18,067 nucleotides of DNA from CAZHBA01 sp964530225 (GTDB taxonomy: Bacteria; Pseudomonadota; Alphaproteobacteria; UBA6615): contig CAZHBA010000126.1 in assembly GCA_964530225.1 (NCBI GenBank), positions 1 to 18,067 on the forward strand, written 5' to 3'. The notes under the pieces were generated by a model, which was not told the DNA's origin, did not search any database, and saw nothing but the letters and a program-made list of their open reading frames with translations. This document shows positions 6,878-14,182 of this stretch, piece by piece; the first letter of the stretch is position 1; each line of letters opens with the position of its first letter. The position numbers and the translations under genes are program-made.

Positions 6878-8083
6878 CTCCGTCCTGGCCTTTCGCCGGC
6901 CGATGACCGCCAGCACGGCAAAAAATGCCCCCAGGCCAAACACCCAATAGCTGGTAACTGTAAAGGCACCGCCCAGGGTGGCCTGCTCACCTAGTGGCAG
7001 GCTATAGAAAGGCGATGCGAATTGGCCAAGAAAAAGCATAGTCATCATCGCGCCCAAAGCGCGTCCACGAACCGCTCTCGTTGTCCGCGATATAATAGCC
7101 AAATTAGCGTTCGGCAGAAATACGCCCACGGAAAATCCACCGATTGCTAAGCCGACCATAACATCGAAAAAACCATCCGCGGTGCCAACCAAAGCAAATC
7201 CGAAACCGAGGTCGAAGAATATCAGCGCAAATATCGAAGCGACGCTGAAACGCCGCCGCAGAAAAGGATATGCCAGTGCGGCGATACCGGAACTAAAGTT
7301 GAAAACGCCAATCGCTATCCCCGCGCGCGTGGGATCGCCGATTCCAATATCGATCAGGAAAAACTGCGTCTGCGAGGGCACCATAAACAGCGCGATCATG
7401 GACACGAAGGCAAGAACGCAGACCCAGCCAATCATCCCCCACTTGCGCCACCCGATCGCCGGCTCAGCCGATTGATCGTGGCGCGCCGGCTGCGCCGACG
7501 ACGATTCATACAGGCTAAGCACCATCGGCATGATCAACACGAATGCGGCCGCAAATAGGAAGAAACTGGAGCGCCAGTGAATTTCCGATAGAAATCCGGC
7601 GAGGATGACGAAAACAAACGTGCCAAACGTAATGAAGGAGCCCTGCATCCCGACGACCTTGGTGCGCTGGTCACCGGTATAATAGTCTCCGATCAGCGCC
7701 GTCACACTGGTTAGCATCGCCGCCAGAAAAATGCCCAAAATCGCCCGGCCCGCAATGATAGCGATTAACGATTCCAGAAACAGGCCTGAGAGACCCGCCA
7801 GTCCGAAACCGATTGTACTTACGAGCAGCGTGTTACGGCGCCCGTACTGGTCGACGACGAAACCGGCGAACGGCCCGGCTACGGCGACGAACAACATCGG
7901 CATGGTCAAGACCATACGCGACAGCATTTCGGCATTGGCGAGGTGGGCATAATCGTCGTAAAGCGCCGGCAACCCAGGCGCCACCGCCGATGCCAGAAAC
8001 ATCAAACTGCTGGTAAATAGTATGGTCAACTTACGCAATCGCGCGCGCGCCATAACGGCATCCGAGGCGGCAATTTTCGGCAT
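6851..8083 (-). CDS. Major facilitator superfamily transporter
   Basis: This is a membrane transporter of about 410 residues with roughly 12 hydrophobic segments, as expected for a 12-helix MFS carrier. The signature loop between helices 2 and 3 is present (GFVVDQYGRRNTLL), and the second half has a matching short loop (FLRRRFSV). The substrate cannot be read from the sequence; the pattern is like drug/metabolite exporters of the DHA1 type. The frame is open further upstream into the preceding acetyltransferase gene, but I choose the ATG at 8083, 11 bp after that gene's stop; another ATG 10 codons on is possible. There is no strong ribosome binding site, which fits translational coupling. It is the last gene of the thrC-M16-rimJ run. 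Its TAG stop overlaps the end of algH. Confidence 0.88.
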   Translation of the reverse strand: MPKIAASDAVMARARLRKLTILFTSSLMFLASAVAPGLPALYDDYAHLANAEMLSRMVLTMPMLFVAVAGPFAGFVVDQYGRRNTLLVSTIGFGLAGLSGLFLESLIAIIAGRAILGIFLAAMLTSVTALIGDYYTGDQRTKVVGMQGSFITFGTFVFVILAGFLSEIHWRSSFFLFAAAFVLIMPMVLSLYESSSAQPARHDQSAEPAIGWRKWGMIGWVCVLAFVSMIALFMVPSQTQFFLIDIGIGDPTRAGIAIGVFNFSSGIAALAYPFLRRRFSVASIFALIFFDLGFGFALVGTADGFFDVMVGLAIGGFSVGVFLPNANLAIISRTTRAVRGRALGAMMTMLFLGQFASPFYSLPLGEQATLGGAFTVTSYWVFGLGAFFAVLAVIGRRKARTESGAAGGTR

Positions 8084-8094
8084 TATAGTGGTAA

Positions 8095-8694
8095 CTATTC
8101 GCGCGACTGCGGCCGGAAATCTTCGGCGAGCAACGAAAAAAGTAGATGATCGTGCCATTCACCGCGGATTTTCAAATATTTGCGGGCATAACCGTCCTGC
8201 GTGAACCCGGCCCGCTGCAGTAATTTCTGGCTTGCCTCGTTATGGGGCAAACAAGCCGCTTCGATGCGGTGCAACGCCAATTGACCGAAACAGAACTCGG
8301 TGATGAGCCGCAACGCTTCGCTCATATAGCCTTTGCGCGTATGGGGCTCGCCCACCCAGTATCCCAGGGTCCCGCACTGGGCAACGCCGTGGCGCACGTT
8401 CGATAAGCTGATGCCGCCAATCAAGGCGTCGTCGCTGCTGCGGAAGATGAAAAAGTTGTGCCCTACATCGTCGCGCCAATTCTCGGCGTAACGGTTGAGA
8501 CGGCGCATAAACGCTTCGCGGCCCAAGGCGTCCTGAGGCCACGCTGGTTCCCACGGCTCAAGAAACTTGCGGCTGACCGTACGCACCTCCACATAAGCAC
8601 GCCAGTCCCGCTCCGCCGGTGCCCGGAGATAGACTTTGTCGCCTTTGAGGCGAACATTGCCGACCGGCGAAGACAGGTTACGAAACAGACGCAT
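8095..8694 (-). CDS. GNAT acetyltransferase, RimJ/RimL type
   Basis: This 199-residue GNAT-fold enzyme transfers acetyl from acetyl-CoA, probably to a protein N-terminus or other amine. It looks like the RimJ group: an N-terminal LRAPAERDW lead, FLEPWEPAWP, the core ISLSNVRHGVAQCGTLGYWVGEPHTRKGYMSEAL that forms the acetyl-CoA pyrophosphate-binding strand and helix (about 95-128), and the closing EASQKLLQRAGF motif. Alphaproteobacteria often keep a RimJ-like gene directly after thrC and the M16 peptidase, as here. An AGGA site 7 bp before the ATG supports the start. The true substrate is unknown; RimJ (ribosomal protein S5) is a family analogy only. It ends with TAG, 11 bp before the MFS start. 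Confidence 0.9.
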   Translation of the reverse strand: MRLFRNLSSPVGNVRLKGDKVYLRAPAERDWRAYVEVRTVSRKFLEPWEPAWPQDALGREAFMRRLNRYAENWRDDVGHNFFIFRSSDDALIGGISLSNVRHGVAQCGTLGYWVGEPHTRKGYMSEALRLITEFCFGQLALHRIEAACLPHNEASQKLLQRAGFTQDGYARKYLKIRGEWHDHLLFSLLAEDFRPQSRE

Positions 8695-8716
8695 GGGTTG
8701 GTCCTAGGCTCTGGTG

Positions 8717-9979
8717 TTACGCAGCGAGACGACCCGCAAAGGTGTTATAGGACTCCAGATTATCTAGCGGACCGACAGCCGCCAGGACTGGAGGGATCGC
8801 AAATATCTGCTGCGCCAACGCGCCAATCTGTTCGACATCGATGGAGTCGATTCGCGCCACCATCTCATTGATCGGCATAACCCGGCCGAAGATCAACAGA
8901 TGCTGGGCCACCTGCTCGCATCGCGCGCCCGTCGATTCGAGTGCCATCAATAGGTTCGATTTAAGCTGCGTGCGTGCCCGCGTCACTTCATCGTCGCGCA
9001 GACTGGTAGCCAGCCCGGTGATCTGATCGCACAACACTGGAATCAATTCGCCGATCTGTCCAGTGCCGGTACCGGCGTAAACGCCGAACAGCCCGGTATC
9101 AGCGAACGCTGACATAAAGGTATCGATGGAATAAACGAGGCCACGCTTTTCGCGGATTTCCTGGAATAGCCGCGACGCCATACCGCCACCCAACAGGTTG
9201 GAAAGCACCGACATGGTGTAAAATTCCGGTGTGCCGATGGGCGCACCGCGAAAACCGAGGACTAGGTGGATCTGTTCCAGATCCCGCACCTCGCGTCGTT
9301 CACCGCTGTAATAGACCGCTTCTTGCGAGGCTGCGTCACCGCCATTTTGCAAAGCACCGAATGTCTCCTGGGCGTAATCTACCAACTGGTCGTGCTCGAT
9401 ATTGCCAGCGGCGGCGACAACCATGTGCGGCGTGCGGTAGTGCTCGTCGCGGAAACTGATAATCGCATCGCGCGGCATGGCGGCGACGATTTCCGACTTT
9501 CCCAGCACCGGCCGACCCAACGGCTGGTCGGGAAAGGCGGTTGATTGGAAATGATCGAACACCACATCGTCGGGCGTGTCCTGGGCCTGTCCGATTTCCT
9601 GAAGCACCACCGACCGCTCGCGGTCCAATTCCATATCATCAAAAACCGAATTCTGTAATATATCGGCCAGCACATCGACGGCGAGCCCGGCATCACCTTT
9701 CAACACCTTGGCGTAGTAGGCTGTGGTCTCGCGCGAGGTGTAAGCATTAATGTTGCCGCCGGCCGTTTCTACTTCTTCGGCAATATCGCGGGCGCTACGC
9801 CTTTCCGTGCCCTTGAACACCATGTGTTCAAGCAAATGGGCGACCCCGTTGACCTGGGGCTGCTCGTAGCGCGTGCCAGCACGCACCCACACGCCCAGCG
9901 ACACGGTTTCCACTGTCGGCATGCGATCTGTGGCGACCCGCAGCCCGTTGGGTAATGTGGTTATCTGAATATCGCGCAC
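8717..9979 (-). CDS. M16 family zinc metallopeptidase (mitochondrial processing peptidase-like)
   Basis: This 420-residue protease belongs to the pitrilysin/M16 family, in the branch related to the beta subunit of mitochondrial processing peptidase. The inverted zinc motif HxxEH is intact as His48-Leu-Leu-Glu51-His52, and a downstream glutamate (Glu128 in RSVVLQEIG) supplies the third ligand. The C-terminal half contains the family's inactive second M16 fold, with FRGAPIGTPEFYTMSVL and the glycine-rich LGGGMASRLFQEIREKRGLVYS segment at about 260-287. No signal peptide is visible, so a cytoplasmic or unconventional location is likely. It uses a GTG start (9979-9977) with a weak AAGG site. It follows thrC by 24 bp, the usual alphaproteobacterial order. 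Confidence 0.95.
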   Translation of the reverse strand: MRDIQITTLPNGLRVATDRMPTVETVSLGVWVRAGTRYEQPQVNGVAHLLEHMVFKGTERRSARDIAEEVETAGGNINAYTSRETTAYYAKVLKGDAGLAVDVLADILQNSVFDDMELDRERSVVLQEIGQAQDTPDDVVFDHFQSTAFPDQPLGRPVLGKSEIVAAMPRDAIISFRDEHYRTPHMVVAAAGNIEHDQLVDYAQETFGALQNGGDAASQEAVYYSGERREVRDLEQIHLVLGFRGAPIGTPEFYTMSVLSNLLGGGMASRLFQEIREKRGLVYSIDTFMSAFADTGLFGVYAGTGTGQIGELIPVLCDQITGLATSLRDDEVTRARTQLKSNLLMALESTGARCEQVAQHLLIFGRVMPINEMVARIDSIDVEQIGALAQQIFAIPPVLAAVGPLDNLESYNTFAGRLAA

Positions 9980-10003
9980 GAAATCAAAGCCTTAAAAAAA
10001 CGT

Positions 10004-11401
10004 TTAAGCTGCATTTTTCACATTGTCACGCACATAACTTTGCACCGCCTTAAGATCGTTAGCGAGGGTCGCGCACCGCTCCTCGCGCTCGAACAAGTCT
10101 ACCAGATGCGCCGGCAACTCGGGTCGAACGCTCGTCGTCCGCTCCACCACATCGGGAAATTTTGCCGGATGGGCGGTCGCCAGCACAATGCGCTTTGATC
10201 CATCGCCGTCTGTCTGCCGCGCCACGCCGAGGCCGACTGCGGTGTGGGGGTCGACCAAGATGTCGTTGGCCTCGTAGGTCTCGCGGATAGCGACCAGCGT
10301 CTCGGGTTCGCCCGTACGGAAACCGGTGAACGCTAAAGCAGCCGTCCGAAGCTCTTCGCCACCGGACAGCGTTCCGGTCTCGCGAAACTTTTGCATTGCG
10401 TCGGCCACCGCCGCGCCGTCGCGGTCGAGAAGATCAAATAGCAACCGCTCGAAGTTGCTGGAAATCTGGATATCCATGCTCGGTGAAAAGGACGGGCGAA
10501 CCGGGGCCACCGACATGTCGCCAGTCTCGAAGAACCGCGTCAGGATATCGTTCTGGTTCGACGCCACAATCAGCTTGGCATCGACCAAGCCCATCTGGTG
10601 CGCAACGTAGCCGGCATAGACGTTGCCGAAGTTGCCCGTTGGCACGATGAACGAAATCGGCGCGTCGGGCGCACCCAATTGCGCCGCTGCGGTGAAGTAA
10701 TAGACGACCTGGGCCATTACCCGCGCCCAATTAATCGAGTTTACCGCCGACAGGTTGAGCGTATCTCGGAACGCTTCGTCGTTGAACATGCCTTTGACCA
10801 GGTCCTGGCAGTCGTCGAAGGTGCCGTCGACAGCGATATTGTAAACGTTGGGCGCCAGCACTGTGGTCATCTGCCGACGCTGGACGTCCGATACCCAGCC
10901 GGCCGGGTGTAGCATGAAGATGTCGAGGTTGTCGCGCCCCCGGCACGCCTCGATCGCTGCCGAGCCGGTATCGCCCGAGGTCGCGCCGACGATGGTGATG
11001 CGTTCGCCGCGCTTGGCCAGAATGTACTCGAACATACGGCCGAGGAACTGTAGGGCAAAATCCTTGAACGCCAGGGTCGGACCGTGGAACAACTCGAGCA
11101 GCCAGGTGTTGCCGTCGAGCTGGCGCAGCGGCGCTATCGCGGGATCGTCGAACACCGTATAGGTCTCGCCGATCAGTGCGCGCAGCGCCGCATCATCGAT
11201 GCACGAAGCGTCGATATAGGGGCGCATTACCCGGAAGGCGCAGTCGGCATAGTTCGCACCGGCCATGCCACGGATATCGTCCGCCATCACGGCTGACCAC
11301 TGTTCGGGAATATAGAGGCCGCCATCGCGGGCGAGCCCGGTCAGCACGGCGTCCTCGAAACCGAGCTCCGGCGCCGCTCCTCTGGTGCTGATGTAGCGCA
11401 A
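10004..11401 (-). CDS. thrC: Threonine synthase
   Basis: ThrC converts O-phosphohomoserine to threonine using pyridoxal phosphate, the step after ThrB (1782-2780). The N-terminus RYISTRGAAPELGFEDAVL is typical, and the cofactor-binding lysine lies in LAFKDFALQFLG (Lys113 counted from the chosen start). The phosphate-binding loop GATSGDTGSAAIEA and IVPTGNFGNVYAGY are present. I place the start at a TTG (11401-11399) because it lies directly before RYISTRG, where homologues begin, and an AGGAG site lies 9 bp upstream. This gives 465 residues, the usual length. The frame stays open for 31 more codons to an ATG at 11494; that extension does not look like ThrC. It is the first gene of a minus-strand operon with the M16 peptidase. 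Confidence 0.95.
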   Translation of the reverse strand: MRYISTRGAAPELGFEDAVLTGLARDGGLYIPEQWSAVMADDIRGMAGANYADCAFRVMRPYIDASCIDDAALRALIGETYTVFDDPAIAPLRQLDGNTWLLELFHGPTLAFKDFALQFLGRMFEYILAKRGERITIVGATSGDTGSAAIEACRGRDNLDIFMLHPAGWVSDVQRRQMTTVLAPNVYNIAVDGTFDDCQDLVKGMFNDEAFRDTLNLSAVNSINWARVMAQVVYYFTAAAQLGAPDAPISFIVPTGNFGNVYAGYVAHQMGLVDAKLIVASNQNDILTRFFETGDMSVAPVRPSFSPSMDIQISSNFERLLFDLLDRDGAAVADAMQKFRETGTLSGGEELRTAALAFTGFRTGEPETLVAIRETYEANDILVDPHTAVGLGVARQTDGDGSKRIVLATAHPAKFPDVVERTTSVRPELPAHLVDLFEREERCATLANDLKAVQSYVRDNVKNAA

Positions 11402-11410
11402 GTAACATCG

Positions 11411-11415
11411 CTCCT
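11411..11415 (-). promoter_or_regulatory. Ribosome binding site supporting a TTG start for thrC
   Basis: AGGAG on the minus strand lies 9 bp before the TTG at 11401-11399. An out-of-frame ATG lies 2 bp after it, so this site might also drive a short decoy frame. The position supports the TTG rather than the upstream ATG at 11494 as the thrC start. Confidence 0.6.
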
Positions 11416-11538
11416 GGTTGGGCGCGGGTAACCTATCCAAAGGACCCCGGCGCCACAAGCGGGTGAAGGCGTTCATGGACACCATAAGCCGCACGCCATA
11501 GAATTTTACCGGCGCCTTTGGGGGAGAAGGCGAGCCCT

Positions 11539-12070
11539 ATGGCTGAAGAAAGGGTCCATCGCAGGCTTACCGCCACTCTCGCGGAGAACATCGTCGGCTA
11601 CTCGCGGCTTATGGAGGCCGACAAGGAGGGTGCCATTGCCCGGCAAAAGGAACTCCGCGCCAGCTATCGGCACGTGCGGATCCATTCTGGCGGTCGACGA
11701 CGAACCGGATTTGGCAATCAAAACTATCAACGACGCCATCCGGCGTAGCTCGCGTGATGGCTTCATGCCTATTTGGCTCATGGGGTTCTACTTGACCTAC
11801 CACACGCTGCAAAATTATGAACAGGCCGCCACGGCGGCGCTACGCGCCGTCAGAGTAGCACCGGACAACCACGCTTCCCGGTGGCAATCGGCGGCGGCGT
11901 ATTTCATGCTTAACCGTCTCGGCGAGTGCCAAGCAGAGCTTGACATCTATTTTAAGCTAGATCCCGGTGCGACTCTGGTCAATTCGCACCACATCCCCGC
12001 CCGCAACCAGCAGCACCTGGATTACTACATCGAGATTCTCAGACAGGCGGGCGTGTCTGAATCGGCTTAG
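11539..12070 (+). pseudogene. Remnant of a class III adenylate/guanylate cyclase-TPR gene, middle deleted
   Basis: The first 40 or so codons from ATG 11539 read like the start of a CHD (class III cyclase) domain: MAEERVHRRLTATL then NIVGYSRLMEADKEG. Homologues have a metal-binding aspartate where this copy has Asn (ENIVGYS, usually a D before VVGYS). After about 11665 the similarity stops, and a different frame (+1, open to the TAG at 12070) resembles the C-terminal tetratricopeptide tail of the same protein type: AIKTINDAIRRSSRDGFMPIW, an alpha-helical repeat with ALRAVRVAPDNHASRW, and a final HLDYYIEILRQAGVSE. Intact members are typically 500-700 residues; here about 175 codons remain. A large internal deletion with a frame change is the simplest explanation. 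It lies between thrC (divergent) and the M32 gene (convergent). Confidence 0.75.
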
Positions 12071-12096
12071 ATTTCCGGACGCGACCTCCAGAGGCG

Positions 12097-13614
12097 CTAA
12101 TTCAAATACCGCTCACGTAGATGCTGCTCAAAAACCTTCAGATCGAGCGGCGTGCCGGTAGCGGCGGTGAGCAGGTCGTCGGCGACCAGGCGCGAGCCCT
12201 GCGCATGGACATGCTCGCGCAACCAGCCCATGAGCGGCGTAAACTCGCCCTTGGCAACATACGCTTCGAGGTCCGGGCTGGCACGCCGGGCGGCGGCGTA
12301 GATCTGGGCCGCTGCGATGGCCCCCATGGTGTAGGTAGGAAAATAGCCGAAATCGCCGCCTGACCAATGGATATCCTGCAAACAACCCAGCCGGACGTCA
12401 GGCGGCACAACGCCGAGCAATTCTTTCATACCGTCGTTCCACGCCGCCGGCAAATCGCGCAAAGCCAGATCGCCGGCGATCAGCGCGCGCTCAAGCCGGT
12501 AGCGCAGAATGATGTGGGCCGGATAGGTCACCTCGTCGGCGTCGACACGGATGAAGCCGGGTTCGACGCGCGTATAGAGCCGGTAGACATTTTCCAGTTC
12601 CCAGGCCGGACCGACGCCGTCAAAGGCCTTTTGCATCAAAGGGCCGGCATAGGTCAGGAATGGTCGTGAGCGGCACACCTGCATCTCGATTAACAGTGAC
12701 TGGCTCTCGTGGATCGCCATGCCCAACGGGCCGCCAACCGGTTGATAGCGCCACGCCTCGGGCAGGCCCGCCTCGTACATGGCGTGGCCGGTCTCGTGCA
12801 GCACGCCCATTAAGGACGAGATGAATTCGGCCTCGTCGTAGCGCGTGGTGATGCGAACATCGCCGGCGCTACCGCCGCAGAACGGGTGGTGGCTACTATC
12901 CAATCGCCCGTGCTCGAAATCGAAACCGACGGCGCGCATAAGCTGGCGGCCAAGGGTGCGCTGGGTCTCTATCGGGAACGGTCCTTCGGGCGTAATCGGC
13001 ACGGGCCGGCTGTTTTGCAGATCAAGTACTTCTTGCAAAAAGCCCGGTAAAAACGCCGCCAGATCAGCGAAAACGACGTCGATGGCAGCGCTGCGCGCGC
13101 CGGGCTCGTAGCTGTCGAGCAACGCGTCATAGGGCGACAATCCCAATGCCATAGATTTCGCTGCCGCGACGTCGCGCGTCAACCGTAAGACTTCTTCCAG
13201 GCTCGGTAGCAGGCTCGGGTAATCGTTGTCCTCGCGCGCGCTTCGCCATGTCAGCTCGCACGCGGCGTTGGCGCGCGACCGGGCATCGACCAGGTCGGCG
13301 GGCACCGCGATGGCGTGCAGATAGGTGCGACGCATCTCGCGCAGATTGGCGCCGCACCAGTCATCGTTATCGCCGGTGCTATCGCTATTCCCATCGCTAG
13401 CGTCGAGCAGATCGCCGATTTGCGGGTCGGTGAGCAACTCGTGGCTCAACACACTCAACGTCGCTACTAGCTCGGCACGCGCCGGCGCACTACCTTCGGG
13501 CATGATCGTCGCCTGATCCCATTGGAGAATGCCAAGCGCATCGTCGATCACGCCGACCCGGTGAAACCGCGCCGCCAAGTCTTCATATGCTGTATTAGAT
13601 GTCATCAATCTCAC
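12097..13614 (-). CDS. M32 family carboxypeptidase (carboxypeptidase Taq type)
   Basis: This 505-residue metallocarboxypeptidase removes C-terminal residues from peptides and is expected in the cytoplasm. The zinc motif HExxH is intact as His273-Glu-Thr-Gly-His277, with the third ligand Glu303 in IHESQSLLIE. Other family motifs are visible: the N-terminal ILQWDQATIMPEG, DVRITTRYDE, and the late RYRLERALI and WNDGMKELLG segments. The length matches the family (about 500). Two starts are possible: GTG at 13614, which shares its G with the stop of the surf1 remnant (TAGTG), and ATG at 13605. The surf1-M32 overlap shows the two genes were once translated in tandem. The gene itself looks intact, so it must now use a promoter in or upstream of the decayed surf1 region. 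Confidence 0.95.
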   Translation of the reverse strand: MRLMTSNTAYEDLAARFHRVGVIDDALGILQWDQATIMPEGSAPARAELVATLSVLSHELLTDPQIGDLLDASDGNSDSTGDNDDWCGANLREMRRTYLHAIAVPADLVDARSRANAACELTWRSAREDNDYPSLLPSLEEVLRLTRDVAAAKSMALGLSPYDALLDSYEPGARSAAIDVVFADLAAFLPGFLQEVLDLQNSRPVPITPEGPFPIETQRTLGRQLMRAVGFDFEHGRLDSSHHPFCGGSAGDVRITTRYDEAEFISSLMGVLHETGHAMYEAGLPEAWRYQPVGGPLGMAIHESQSLLIEMQVCRSRPFLTYAGPLMQKAFDGVGPAWELENVYRLYTRVEPGFIRVDADEVTYPAHIILRYRLERALIAGDLALRDLPAAWNDGMKELLGVVPPDVRLGCLQDIHWSGGDFGYFPTYTMGAIAAAQIYAAARRASPDLEAYVAKGEFTPLMGWLREHVHAQGSRLVADDLLTAATGTPLDLKVFEQHLRERYLN

Positions 13615-13997
13615 TAATCCTCATTAGCCCTGCGCCTCCCCCTGCACTGAACGTGAAAAACCACATAGATAACCTGCAACATAATCAAAAAGGTGTACCA
13701 GGTGAGAGCGTACTACAGATGGGGATTACGCAGCGCTAAATTGGGTATACCACCCGCCGGATAGACCCCGGATGGAGCTGCATCCGGCGCTTGCTGCACG
13801 TAGTACGGTGCGACCGTTTTCAGTTCCAACGCCGAGACCATCTAGCCTCGACCGAGATAAAACCACGTGCCCGCGTCGGGGCCATTGTCCGGAGTGAATC
13901 GGCCCGGGGCTTCAAAGCGGCGCACATAACCTTCGACGCTGACGGCGCCAGTTGGCACAGGTGTTATGCTGCCATCGACCAGAGTATTTAAAACACC
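13614..13997 (-). pseudogene. SURF1 cytochrome oxidase assembly gene, C-terminal remnant with two in-frame TAG codons
   Basis: One minus-strand frame, open from 13997 to a natural TAG at 13616-13614, reads as the second half of a SURF1 protein when two premature TAG codons (13844-13842 and 13715-13713) are ignored. Visible SURF1 landmarks in order: GAVSVEGYVRRFEAPGRFTP with PDNGPDAGTWFY, VAPYYVQQAPDA, YPAGGIPNLALRNPHL, then after the second TAG YALTWYTFLIML and the second transmembrane helix, ending in basic residues. The second TAG sits where SURF1 has Gln (HLQYA), a one-base CAG to TAG change. The N-terminal transmembrane helix and first periplasmic part are missing; a TAA closes the frame at 14000-13998. 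SURF1 helps assemble haem a3 into aa3 oxidase. About 128 codons remain of a usual 230-250. No frameshift is needed, suggesting recent inactivation. Confidence 0.82.
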
Positions 13998-14182
13998 TTA
14001 TCGCAATGAGACAGCATGCCGCAGGTAAAACAATTTGTAATTGAATTTTTTACTTTTGAATCGCGTTAAACAAATTTATCCGCGACATTCGCCGCTGACA
14101 AACGTCCGTCATAGTTCCATATAGAGGATGGGAATAAGCGGCCGTGCTGCCAGCTGTCGTCAACGACCGAGGAATTTACGCC
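13998..14182. other. Non-coding gap upstream of tldD
   Basis: This 185-bp stretch is AT-rich and I see no coding potential or SURF1 N-terminal sequence in it. It should contain the tldD promoter. The best candidate is CTGACA (14095-14100) and CATATA (14118-14123) with a 17-bp spacer; the -10 match is poor. No repeat or RNA gene is visible. Confidence 0.4.

Noticed and set aside
13713..13844. Amber suppression or a 21st/22nd amino acid at the two TAG codons of the surf1 frame
   Set aside because: TAG ends several intact genes in the same window (acetyltransferase, MFS, EmrA-like), and the N-terminal half of surf1 is missing, so ordinary gene decay explains it.
13791..13991. A 66-codon plus-strand frame in the gap before tldD
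   Set aside because: It is antisense to the SURF1 remnant, which has clear family similarity on the minus strand.
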